Positions 25,441 through 32,306 of a stretch of 64,000 nt of DNA are shown here, piece after piece. Both the position numbers and the translations under genes were made by a program. Every line of letters begins with the position of its first letter. Within the stretch, counting starts at the first letter, position 1. The notes under the pieces are model-generated. The model made no database searches. It was given only the letters and a program-made list of their open reading frames with translations, and had not been told where the DNA came from. This DNA is from Nibrella saemangeumensis (GTDB lineage Bacteria > Bacteroidota > Bacteroidia > Cytophagales > Spirosomataceae): contig NZ_BAABHD010000084.1 in assembly GCF_039541915.1 (NCBI RefSeq), positions 620,001 to 684,000 of the forward strand. Direction: 5' to 3'.

Positions 25441-25903
25441 AAGCGGTACAGGTTGTCTTATCGCTTCCCGAACTGTCGGGAGGAGGAAAGTCCGGACAGC
25501 GTAGAGCACCATACTTCCTAACGGGAAGGCGGCCATCTGGAAACGGGCGGCCGACAGACAGTGTCACAGAAAATATACCGCCTTGTTGAGTAGGCAGTTT
25601 GCAGTCACCAGTTGGCAGAGTCATTCTGCAGACTGCTCACTGCAAACTGCCTACTCAACAGGGTAAGGGTGAAAAGGTGGAGTAAGAGCCCACCGCCCGG
25701 CTGGTGACAGACGGGGCACGACAAACCTTATGGGCTGAAAGACCAAATAGGCATTGGATGTGAGGCTGCTCGTCTCCGTACCCCCTGGGGATGCCAATGC
25801 GGGTAGGTCGATAGAGGTTGCCGGTGACGGCAATCCCAGATAAATGATAAGAATCCCGGACCTGGTTCGGGAAACAGAATCCGGCTTATAGACTTGTACC
25901 GTT
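25441..25903 (+). ncRNA. rnpB: RNase P RNA with an enlarged P12 helix
   Basis: The catalytic RNA of tRNA 5' maturation. GCGGTACAGGTTGTC at the 5' end pairs with GACTTGTACCGTT at the 3' end (helix P1). Conserved core segments are present in order: GAGGAAAGTCCGGAC (25492-25506), ACAGAAAATATACCGCC, GGTAAGGGTGAAAAGGTG (25662-25679), AGAGCCCACCG, GGCTGGTGACAG, GAAAGACCAAATAGG, AGATAAATGATAAG and ACAGAATCCGGCTTATAGAC. Between ACCGCC and GGTAAGGG, where type A RNAs have helix P12, lies a palindromic repeat of about 77 bases that also occurs elsewhere in this window. The ends are judged from P1 pairing and may be off by a few bases. Confidence 0.95.
25584..25660. repeat. palindromic repeat inside rnpB, GTAGGCAG family, copy 2
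   Basis: A perfect 22-base stem, 25584-25605 against 25639-25660, with a smaller GCAGA/TCTGC hairpin in the loop. It shares CTGCTCACTGC and ACTGCCTACT with the copy at 20576-20642. In the RNA it forms one long helix at the P12 position. Confidence 0.85.
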
Positions 25904-25982
25904 CGGGTTGACACATAATCTATCTCATCACCATTGAAGTATAGCACGGCAAAAGGCTTATGTCATTTAACCCTGTTTTCTC

Positions 25983-27491
25983 ATGAAGAAAAAATCTATT
26001 CACGCTTCCCTGCTTCTCCTTCTGACTCTTACGTGCGCGTACGCCCAAAACCGGTCGTACGAAGGCGAGTATAAAATGAATACCTGGTCAATTACCCTAA
26101 GTCCGGGCATTACCCAGTTTTATGGTGATCTACGTGAGCCCAATGCCGGGATCTTTGCCCGGCAGCCGGCCGGTGCCAACCTGGAATTTCCGGTGGGGGC
26201 GGGCTTATCTATAAATAAACAGCTTACCCACCTTTTTGGGCTGCAGGTTGACTTCTGGACAGGCCGGCTCAATGGTTCGAAGCGCGATATTTATAACGCC
26301 TATTTCAGAACGCCCCTGTTTTTGCAGGGAACGCTTCAAGGGTCCGTTAACCTGAAATCGCTGCTGATGGGAAGCCAGAAACTGCGCCGGTGGAAGGTAG
26401 ATCTGCACGGCGGTGTTGGGTATATGTGGTATTATTCCAACGTATATGACCTCAATACCAATCGTTTGATCCGGTACAGCAACAACCGGATCGATTACAG
26501 TTCCATCACCTCGGGTGAGTGGGAAGGCGACGGTTCTCAGTTTACCCGCGATATTGTATTTCCAGTTGGTATGGCTGTCCATTATGAACTGACACGCCGG
26601 CTGGATTTGGGCCTGGATTTTACCGTCAATAATGTCAACACCGAGAAGCTGGACATGACGGTGGGTGGAGTCGACAACTCGAATCCCTCTAATATCTTCC
26701 TGTTTAAGAAAGGGGAGAGCAAGATGGATAAATGGGGGTATGCGGCTATTGCGCTGACCTACAAAATTGGTAAAAACGCCATTAAAGTCGGTAAAGACGG
26801 GCGTCACGATGCGTCGCTGGGTCGCTACCACCTTCGCTGGGCTGATCCCAAGGATCTGATCAAAGAGCCGTACAATCCGACCATGGCTGATGCCGATTCA
26901 ATCGCCAAGGCCAATATGCCCAAACCCGTTGACCCGCGCCTGTACACGGATACCGATAATGATGGGGTCGCCGATCTGTTTGACAAGGAGCCGGAAACTC
27001 CACAGGGTAGCGTAGTGTCCGGAGCCGGGGTGGCCATGAACCTCGACAGTATCATCACCTCGCTGCTACGTTCCAAGTTTACGCCGGAATGTGAGGCTTT
27101 GCTCAGCAACATCGAGTTTGATACGGATAAGGCGACCATCCGGCCGGCATCGCAGGAGACGTTGCGGAAACTGGTTGAACTCTTAAATGTAAAAACCAAC
27201 TGCCGGATTGTGCTAACGGGCCATGCCGATGCCAGAGCCTCCTACAATTACAACATGCAACTGTCCCGGCGCCGGGTTGATGCTGCCAAGCGATTCCTCG
27301 TACGGGCCGGTCTTACCGACCCGAGCCGGGTGACACTTGAATATTACGGCGAATACCGGCCCATTGCGCCGAACACAACCGTATCGGGTCTACAGTCGAA
27401 CCGCCGGGTCGAGATCAAGATTGAGCCAATGAACACGCTGCGGGAGAAATACCCGGCCGGGTTCCGGCTGGATGGGGTGAAAAAACCATAA
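25983..27491 (+). CDS. OmpA-family outer-membrane protein
   Basis: 502 residues with a signal peptide (KKKSIHASLLLLLTLTCAYAQ). Residues about 30-270 form a beta-barrel-type domain (TWSITLSPGITQFYGDL). A calcium-binding thrombospondin-3-like repeat, DTDNDGVADLFDKEP, precedes a C-terminal OmpA peptidoglycan-binding domain. That domain is recognised by NIEFDTDKATIRPAS, IVLTGHADARASYNYN, LSRRRVDAAKRFLV and SNRRVEIKI. The protein would tie the outer membrane to the cell wall. A terminator follows 19 bases after the stop. Confidence 0.92.
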   Translation: MKKKSIHASLLLLLTLTCAYAQNRSYEGEYKMNTWSITLSPGITQFYGDLREPNAGIFARQPAGANLEFPVGAGLSINKQLTHLFGLQVDFWTGRLNGSKRDIYNAYFRTPLFLQGTLQGSVNLKSLLMGSQKLRRWKVDLHGGVGYMWYYSNVYDLNTNRLIRYSNNRIDYSSITSGEWEGDGSQFTRDIVFPVGMAVHYELTRRLDLGLDFTVNNVNTEKLDMTVGGVDNSNPSNIFLFKKGESKMDKWGYAAIALTYKIGKNAIKVGKDGRHDASLGRYHLRWADPKDLIKEPYNPTMADADSIAKANMPKPVDPRLYTDTDNDGVADLFDKEPETPQGSVVSGAGVAMNLDSIITSLLRSKFTPECEALLSNIEFDTDKATIRPASQETLRKLVELLNVKTNCRIVLTGHADARASYNYNMQLSRRRVDAAKRFLVRAGLTDPSRVTLEYYGEYRPIAPNTTVSGLQSNRRVEIKIEPMNTLREKYPAGFRLDGVKKP

Positions 27492-27510
27492 GTGTATTAC
27501 CCTGAAATAG

Positions 27511-27539
27511 AAGCCGGACCTGTAAGTCCGGCTTTTTTA
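27511..27539 (+). terminator. intrinsic terminator after the OmpA gene
   Basis: AAGCCGGAC (27511-27519) pairs with GTCCGGCTT (27526-27534) around a six-base loop, followed by a T-run to 27539. Confidence 0.88.
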
Positions 27540-27555
27540 TTGGGGGCTTTTTTGC

Positions 27556-27563
27556 TATCTTTG
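27556..27563 (+). promoter_or_regulatory. -7 box TATCTTTG upstream of rpsP
   Basis: An exact TAnnTTTG match, 50 bases before the rpsP ATG and just after the OmpA terminator. The upstream region at the expected distance is only a T-run. Confidence 0.65.
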
Positions 27564-27613
27564 CGGACAATTTCAACAGAAGGACGAGTTCCTTCGCCGA
27601 AAATCATAAAGCA

Positions 27614-28210
27614 ATGGCAGTTAAAATTCGTTTAGCGCGTCGTGGACGCAAAAAAATGGCGATGTACGACATCATAGTCGCGGATTCACGCTCCCCGCGC
27701 GATGGCCGATTCATTGAGAAGATCGGTTCGTACAACCCCAACACCGACCCGTCAACGGTCGTTATTAAGTCAGACCGGGCCGTACACTGGCTGATGGTAG
27801 GTGCTCAACCGACCGACACCACCCGCTCGATTCTGTCTCATGAAGGCGTGATGCTGCGTAAGCACCTCCAGGTAGGCGTTCAGAAAGGCGCTATCACCCA
27901 GGAGCAGGCTGATGAGAAGTTTACGCAGTGGAAAGAAGGCAAAGAAGGTCGCATTGCCGGTACCGCCGAATCCAAGCAGCAGCAGAAAGAGACCGAGCGT
28001 CAGGCTCGTCTGGAAGCTGAGCGCAAGGTGAACGAGGCCCGCGCCGAGGCAATTGCCAAGAAGAATAAGGTAGAAGAGCCAGTAGCAGAAGCACCGGCCG
28101 CTGAAGCTACCGAAGGCGAAGCGCAGACGGAAGAGGCTCCTGCAGTGGATGCAGCCGCTGAAACTCCTGCGGACGAAACGCCGGCCGCCGGATCGCCGGC
28201 CGCCGAATAA
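27614..28210 (+). CDS. rpsP: 30S ribosomal protein bS16 with long Ala/Glu-rich tail
   Basis: 198 residues. The S16 fold is at the N-terminus: VKIRLARRGRKKMAMYDIIVADSRSPRDGRFIEKIGSYNP is unmistakable in blocks. The core ends near residue 85. After that comes a Lys/Glu-rich helix and then a low-complexity tail of Ala, Glu and Pro to the C-terminus, a known feature of Bacteroidetes S16. It is the first gene of the conserved rpsP-rimM-trmD order, but a hairpin with a T-run separates it from rimM. Confidence 0.97.
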   Translation: MAVKIRLARRGRKKMAMYDIIVADSRSPRDGRFIEKIGSYNPNTDPSTVVIKSDRAVHWLMVGAQPTDTTRSILSHEGVMLRKHLQVGVQKGAITQEQADEKFTQWKEGKEGRIAGTAESKQQQKETERQARLEAERKVNEARAEAIAKKNKVEEPVAEAPAAEATEGEAQTEEAPAVDAAAETPADETPAAGSPAAE

Positions 28211-28233
28211 TTTTCGCCGGAGAATTGTTATAC

Positions 28234-28268
28234 ATGAGCCTGTTCAGTCGGACAGGCTCATTGTTTTT
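28234..28268 (+). terminator. intrinsic terminator or attenuator between rpsP and rimM
   Basis: ATGAGCCTGT (28234-28243) pairs perfectly with ACAGGCTCAT (28252-28261) around an eight-base loop, followed by TGTTTTT. Readthrough would set a lower level of rimM-trmD than of rpsP. Confidence 0.75.
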
Positions 28269-28283
28269 AAAACCTATATTGAC

Positions 28284-28865
28284 GTGACGAAAGAAGATTG
28301 TTTCCAACTGGGCCACATTACCCGTACGCACGGTACGCAGGGTGAACTGGTCTTTTACCTGGACGTAGATGAACCTTCGGCTTACGAAGAACTGGACTCG
28401 GTGCTGATCGAAGTCAAAGGCGAACTACTGCCGTATTTCATCGAGTCTATTGCGATTACTAATAAAAGCCGGGCCATTGTGGCGCTGGAAGAGGTAGAGA
28501 CCATTGAGCAGGCCGAAAAGCTGATCAACTGCGCTCTATACCTGCCGCTGGACAACCTGGAGCCGATCGAGGACGAAACCCGGTTTTATTACCACGAAAT
28601 TATCGGCTATCGCGTGGTTGATGCCGAGCAGGGCGAACTCGGTACTGTCAGGGCGGTATATTCCATGCCCACGCAGGACCTGATTGGTATGGAATACGAA
28701 GGGAAGGAAGTGCTGATTCCAATAAACAGTGCCATTGTGCCCTCCGTCGATCGGACGAAGCAGCAACTGAACGTGCTGCTGCCCGACGGCCTGCTGGATG
28801 TTTATATGGCCGATACCGAAAAAGAGAAGCCGGAGGTAAACGGCGACGAGGAGCATGCGGATTGA
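28284..28865 (+). CDS. rimM: ribosome maturation factor RimM
   Basis: 193 residues from a GTG at 28284 (reading TKEDCFQLGHITRTHGTQGE). Further upstream the frame runs through the terminator and the rpsP end, so it is rejected. The N-terminal RimM barrel has the hallmark GHITRTHGTQGELVF. The second, PRC-barrel domain begins near residue 95 with FYYHEIIGYRVVD and continues with MPTQDLIGMEYEGKEVLIPI. RimM binds S19 and helps mature the 30S head. It overlaps trmD by 11 bases, so the two are translationally coupled. Confidence 0.93.
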   Translation: MTKEDCFQLGHITRTHGTQGELVFYLDVDEPSAYEELDSVLIEVKGELLPYFIESIAITNKSRAIVALEEVETIEQAEKLINCALYLPLDNLEPIEDETRFYYHEIIGYRVVDAEQGELGTVRAVYSMPTQDLIGMEYEGKEVLIPINSAIVPSVDRTKQQLNVLLPDGLLDVYMADTEKEKPEVNGDEEHAD

Positions 28866-29535
28866 CATACTAACCTGCCTGCCGAAACTGCTCGACAGCT
28901 TTTTTGCCCATTCCATTTTGCAGCGGGCCCAACAGGGTGGTTACGTGGAGGTAGTCGTGCATGATCTGCGCGACTACTCCACCGACAAACACCGGCGGGT
29001 CGATGATTACGCCTTTGGCGGAGGAGCCGGCATGGTGATGCAGATCGAGCCGATTGCCCGCTGTATCCGGGCGCTTCAGGCCGAACGTACCTATGACGAA
29101 GTCATTTACATGACGCCCGATGGCGAGCGCCTGACGCAGAAAACGGCGAATGGGCTGTCGATGAAGCAGAACCTGATCGTGCTCTGCGGCCACTACAAAG
29201 GCGTTGATGAGCGCGTACGGGAGCATTTCATTACCAAAGAGATTACCATTGGCGATTATGTGCTGTCAGGGGGAGAGCTGCCGGCGGCCGTACTCTGCGA
29301 TGCCATCATCCGGCTGCTGCCCGGCGTACTCAACGACGAAACGTCGGCTCTGACCGACTCCTTCCAGGACAACCTGCTGGCACCACCGGTGTACACCCGC
29401 CCGGCCACATTTGAAGGCTGGACGGTGCCGGACGTGCTGCTTTCCGGCCATGAGGCCAATATTGACGAATGGCGGTTTCAGCAGGCCCTGGCCCGCACTC
29501 GTGACCGTCGGCCGGATCTGCTGGGGGAGAGTTAG
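28855..29535 (+). CDS. trmD: tRNA (guanine37-N1)-methyltransferase TrmD
   Basis: 226 residues. This is the SPOUT methyltransferase that makes m1G37 with S-adenosylmethionine. Signature segments are MRIDILTCLPKLLDSFF at the start, YAFGGGAGMVMQIEPI, the trefoil-knot loop LCGHYKGVDERV and IGDYVLSGGELPA, then PVYTRPATFEGWTVPDVLLSGHEANI. The ATG overlaps the end of rimM by 11 bases. Confidence 0.97.
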   Translation: MRIDILTCLPKLLDSFFAHSILQRAQQGGYVEVVVHDLRDYSTDKHRRVDDYAFGGGAGMVMQIEPIARCIRALQAERTYDEVIYMTPDGERLTQKTANGLSMKQNLIVLCGHYKGVDERVREHFITKEITIGDYVLSGGELPAAVLCDAIIRLLPGVLNDETSALTDSFQDNLLAPPVYTRPATFEGWTVPDVLLSGHEANIDEWRFQQALARTRDRRPDLLGES

Positions 29536-29548
29536 TTCAACGCATAGC

Positions 29549-29556
29549 TATGTTTG
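29549..29556 (+). promoter_or_regulatory. -7 box TATGTTTG upstream of cstA
   Basis: An exact TAnnTTTG match in the gap after trmD, 63 bases before the cstA ATG. No good TTTG partner is seen upstream. Confidence 0.4.
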
Positions 29557-29619
29557 CAAATAAGGCCAATGTGAGGTAGTATTACAGGAAAGTCTCAAGT
29601 TATTGCCTGACCCGCTCTT

Positions 29620-31065
29620 ATGATAACCTTCTGCCTCTCAGTTCTTGCCCTGTTTTTGGGTTATACATTTTACGCCCGTTTCGTCGACCGGGTTTTTGGT
29701 ATTGAACCGAATCGGGTAACGCCGGCACTTGCCCAATCAGATGGTGTCGATTACGTAGCTTTACCCGGCTGGCGTATCTTCCTGATCCAGTTTCTGAACA
29801 TTGCCGGACTGGGGCCCATCTTTGGGGCCGTGGCCGGCGCTATGTGGGGGCCGGTGGCTTTCCTATGGATCGTGTTTGGGTCCATTTTTGCCGGTGGGGT
29901 ACACGATTACTTTTCCGGGATGTTATCGGTGCGGCACCGGGGAGAGAGTGTACCGGAAATATCAGGGCACTACCTGGGTAATGGTGTAAAACAGTTTATG
30001 CGGTATTTCTCCGTGGTGCTGATGATCGTGGTGGGGGCCGTGTTCATCATGGGACCCGCTAAAATTCTGTCCGGCCTGACGGGTAACTTCGGGGGCGAAA
30101 ACTTTTGGGTCTGGGTAATATTTGTGTATTATGTTATGGCCACGGTCCTGCCGATCGATAAAGTAATTGGACGCATTTACCCGCTGTTTGGGTTTGCGCT
30201 GCTGTTCATGGCGGTCGGCATTCTGGTGATGATGTTTGCCAAAGGACTCCCCATTCCTGAGCTGACGCTATCAAGTCTTACTAACCTGCACACGCAACCG
30301 GCAAAATTTCCGGTGTTCCCGATGCTATTTGTGACCATTGCCTGCGGAGCCATATCGGGTTTCCACGCTACCCAATCGCCCATGATGGCCCGGTGCCTGA
30401 CCAACGAGCGGCAGGGGCGGAGCATTTTCTACGGTGCCATGGTGACCGAAGGCGTAGTGGCCCTGATCTGGGCGGCTATCGGTATGAGCTTCTACGGGAG
30501 CGTTGGCGGGTTGAACGACGTCATGACGCAGCACCAAGGCAATGCAGCCTATGTGGTCAACGAAATCTCCAATTCGCTGCTGGGTAAAATTGGCGGGGCC
30601 CTGGCAATCCTGGGGGTAGTTGCCGCACCAATCACATCGGGTGACACGGCATTCCGGAGCGCCCGGCTGATTGTCGCCGATTTTCTGCGTTACCGGCAGG
30701 GGCCTATTCAGAATCGCCTGCTGCTTAGTTTACCACTCTTCGGAGCCGGTTTCCTGCTGACCCTGATCGATTTCGCCGTTATCTGGCGCTACTTTGCCTG
30801 GACCAATCAGACGCTGGCTACCGTCGTGCTCTGGACCATTACGGCCTATCTCATCCGGGAGCGGAAACCCTATTGGGTGGGGCTGGTACCGGCGGTGTTT
30901 ATGACGGCGGTCATTACGTCTTACCTGCTGGTCGCTCCGGAAGGCTTCGGTCTGTCCGTTACCGTTGCCTATCTGGCAGGAGTGGCTCTGGCTACACTCC
31001 TGCTGGCCTATACCTGGCAGTACGCCGAGCGAAGCCGCAGATCTGCGTTTCTGCCTCAGACCTGA
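29620..31065 (+). CDS. CstA-family carbon starvation / peptide transporter
   Basis: 481 residues with about 13-14 membrane helices. The CstA core begins immediately (FLGYTFYARFVDRVFGIEP). It carries the conserved blocks VALPGWRIFLIQFLNIAGLGPIFGA, FAGGVHDYFSGMLSVRHRGESVPEI, FVTIACGAISGFHATQSPMMAR and APITSGDTAFRSARLIVAD. It is much shorter than E. coli CstA (about 700 residues) and matches the short form found in many Bacteroidetes. CstA and BtsT import peptides or pyruvate in starved cells; the substrate here is undetermined. Confidence 0.92.
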   Translation: MITFCLSVLALFLGYTFYARFVDRVFGIEPNRVTPALAQSDGVDYVALPGWRIFLIQFLNIAGLGPIFGAVAGAMWGPVAFLWIVFGSIFAGGVHDYFSGMLSVRHRGESVPEISGHYLGNGVKQFMRYFSVVLMIVVGAVFIMGPAKILSGLTGNFGGENFWVWVIFVYYVMATVLPIDKVIGRIYPLFGFALLFMAVGILVMMFAKGLPIPELTLSSLTNLHTQPAKFPVFPMLFVTIACGAISGFHATQSPMMARCLTNERQGRSIFYGAMVTEGVVALIWAAIGMSFYGSVGGLNDVMTQHQGNAAYVVNEISNSLLGKIGGALAILGVVAAPITSGDTAFRSARLIVADFLRYRQGPIQNRLLLSLPLFGAGFLLTLIDFAVIWRYFAWTNQTLATVVLWTITAYLIRERKPYWVGLVPAVFMTAVITSYLLVAPEGFGLSVTVAYLAGVALATLLLAYTWQYAERSRRSAFLPQT

Positions 31066-31075
31066 TCAGCGCCGG

Positions 31076-32047
31076 TTACCTGTATTCGCTCATTTCCCGA
31101 AGTCCTTCTTCCACGGTTACTACATTCTGGAAGCCTAACTGGCGACGAATTTTTGCGTCGGAAAGGGTATAGGGTAATCCTACCGTATGAATCATGGACG
31201 GATAGAAGGGGGGAGCGCCGGGGCGCTTGAACGTTCGCCAGAACCATGCCAGGAGTTCGGCCGTTCCTTTGGCAATGGGCAACGGAACAGAGCGATCAGG
31301 GACTGTTATTCCCTGCGTAGCCAGATAATCCTTTACAAACCGCTTGAACTGTAGCTTCTCGCCATCCGTTACAAAGAACACTTCTCCGCCTACGGTACTT
31401 TCCCCGGCCAGCAGAAGCGCATGACATAAATTACGGATGTGGCTGGTGACGAACAGATGGTTTCCGCCCCCAATAAACATGAGCTGCCCTTTCTGGGCGG
31501 CTTCGACAAATTGCGGTAGCGTCGATGTGTCACCTTTGCCCCAGATAATCGGCGGACGGATTACGACCGTTTGCATGGTCTCCGAATTGGCCTGAAGAAA
31601 ACGTTGTTCGGCGGCAAGTTTAGTTCGTGAATACCCGTCGACCAGATTATCCGATTGAAGTCGTTCATCAGCATCCACAATAGGTTTACCATTCAGCACC
31701 ACCATAGCTGTACTTAGGTAGATGCATCGGTTTACCTGGGCCTGCTTGGCGGCTTGTAGCACGTTTTCGGTACCAGTCACGTGGTCGGCCCAAAGTTCCT
31801 GTTCACTAGCCCACATATTTATAGATGCGGCCAGGTGGAATACTACAGTACAACCAGTCATACCGGTTTGTAACGCCTGAAGATCCTGCAAATCGCCCTG
31901 AACAGAAATAGCGCCAAGCTGCCGGATCTGCCCGGCCGATTTTTCCGAACGGGCCAGTGCTTTAACCACATAGCCTTTTTCCAGAAGCAACGGAATAAGG
32001 TTTCTGCCTACAAATCCTGATCCGCCCGTCACAAAAGCAGTTTTCAT
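31076..32047 (-). CDS. NAD(P)-dependent epimerase/dehydratase-like protein (extended SDR)
   Basis: 323 residues. Rossmann motif TGGSGFVGRNL is at the N-terminus. Other marks are a VVFHLAASINMW substrate segment, STAMVV with the catalytic Ser/Thr and YSRTK with the Tyr-x-x-x-Lys pair. The later region (VIRPPIIWGKGD, FVTDGEKLQFKRFVKDYLATQG) resembles the 3-beta-hydroxysteroid dehydrogenase / dihydroflavonol reductase branch. Likely a soluble oxidoreductase acting on a sugar nucleotide, sterol-like or terpenoid ketone. It is convergent with cstA, with 10 bases between. Confidence 0.85.
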   Translation of the reverse strand: MKTAFVTGGSGFVGRNLIPLLLEKGYVVKALARSEKSAGQIRQLGAISVQGDLQDLQALQTGMTGCTVVFHLAASINMWASEQELWADHVTGTENVLQAAKQAQVNRCIYLSTAMVVLNGKPIVDADERLQSDNLVDGYSRTKLAAEQRFLQANSETMQTVVIRPPIIWGKGDTSTLPQFVEAAQKGQLMFIGGGNHLFVTSHIRNLCHALLLAGESTVGGEVFFVTDGEKLQFKRFVKDYLATQGITVPDRSVPLPIAKGTAELLAWFWRTFKRPGAPPFYPSMIHTVGLPYTLSDAKIRRQLGFQNVVTVEEGLREMSEYR

Positions 32048-32075
32048 GGTACGTTTTGAATTTGGTTTGACTAAA

Positions 32076-32083
32076 CAAACTTA
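32076..32083 (-). promoter_or_regulatory. -7 box TAAGTTTG upstream of the epimerase gene
   Basis: An exact TAnnTTTG on the minus strand (plus-strand CAAACTTA), 28 bases before the ATG at 32047. No clear upstream TTTG. Confidence 0.5.
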
Positions 32084-32233
32084 TCGGTTTTCCGGAATTT
32101 ACTGTAACCTAATAAGGGAAATTGTGTACCTAGTTAGTATCCGGTTCCAAGAACGTAGAAAGCGGTTCACTTATGGTGCCCAGGCCAATAGATAAGGCAA
32201 TAGGCAGAAAGCCGCATTGCTAATTATTACTGC

Positions 32234-32272
32234 TTTTAAGTGTATTTTTTACACTAAAATAAAATATATTTG
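32234..32272 (+). promoter_or_regulatory. promoter with operator-like palindrome for the glycan gene cluster
   Basis: TATATTTG at 32265-32272 matches TAnnTTTG. Just upstream, AGTGTA-TTTTT-TACACT (32239-32255), extended by T4 and A4 with one unpaired A, covers the place where the -33 box would be. This suggests repression or activation of the GH42-like gene. The rest of the 230-base gap back to 32084 shows nothing I can name. Confidence 0.45.
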
Positions 32273-32306
32273 ACGGGGTGTGAAACGTCTAATAAAACAG
32301 GCTTGT

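Noticed and set aside
25440..25947. Several minus-strand frames of 60-98 codons over 25439-25947
   Set aside because: The region is RNase P RNA; the open frames are chance readings of structured RNA sequence.
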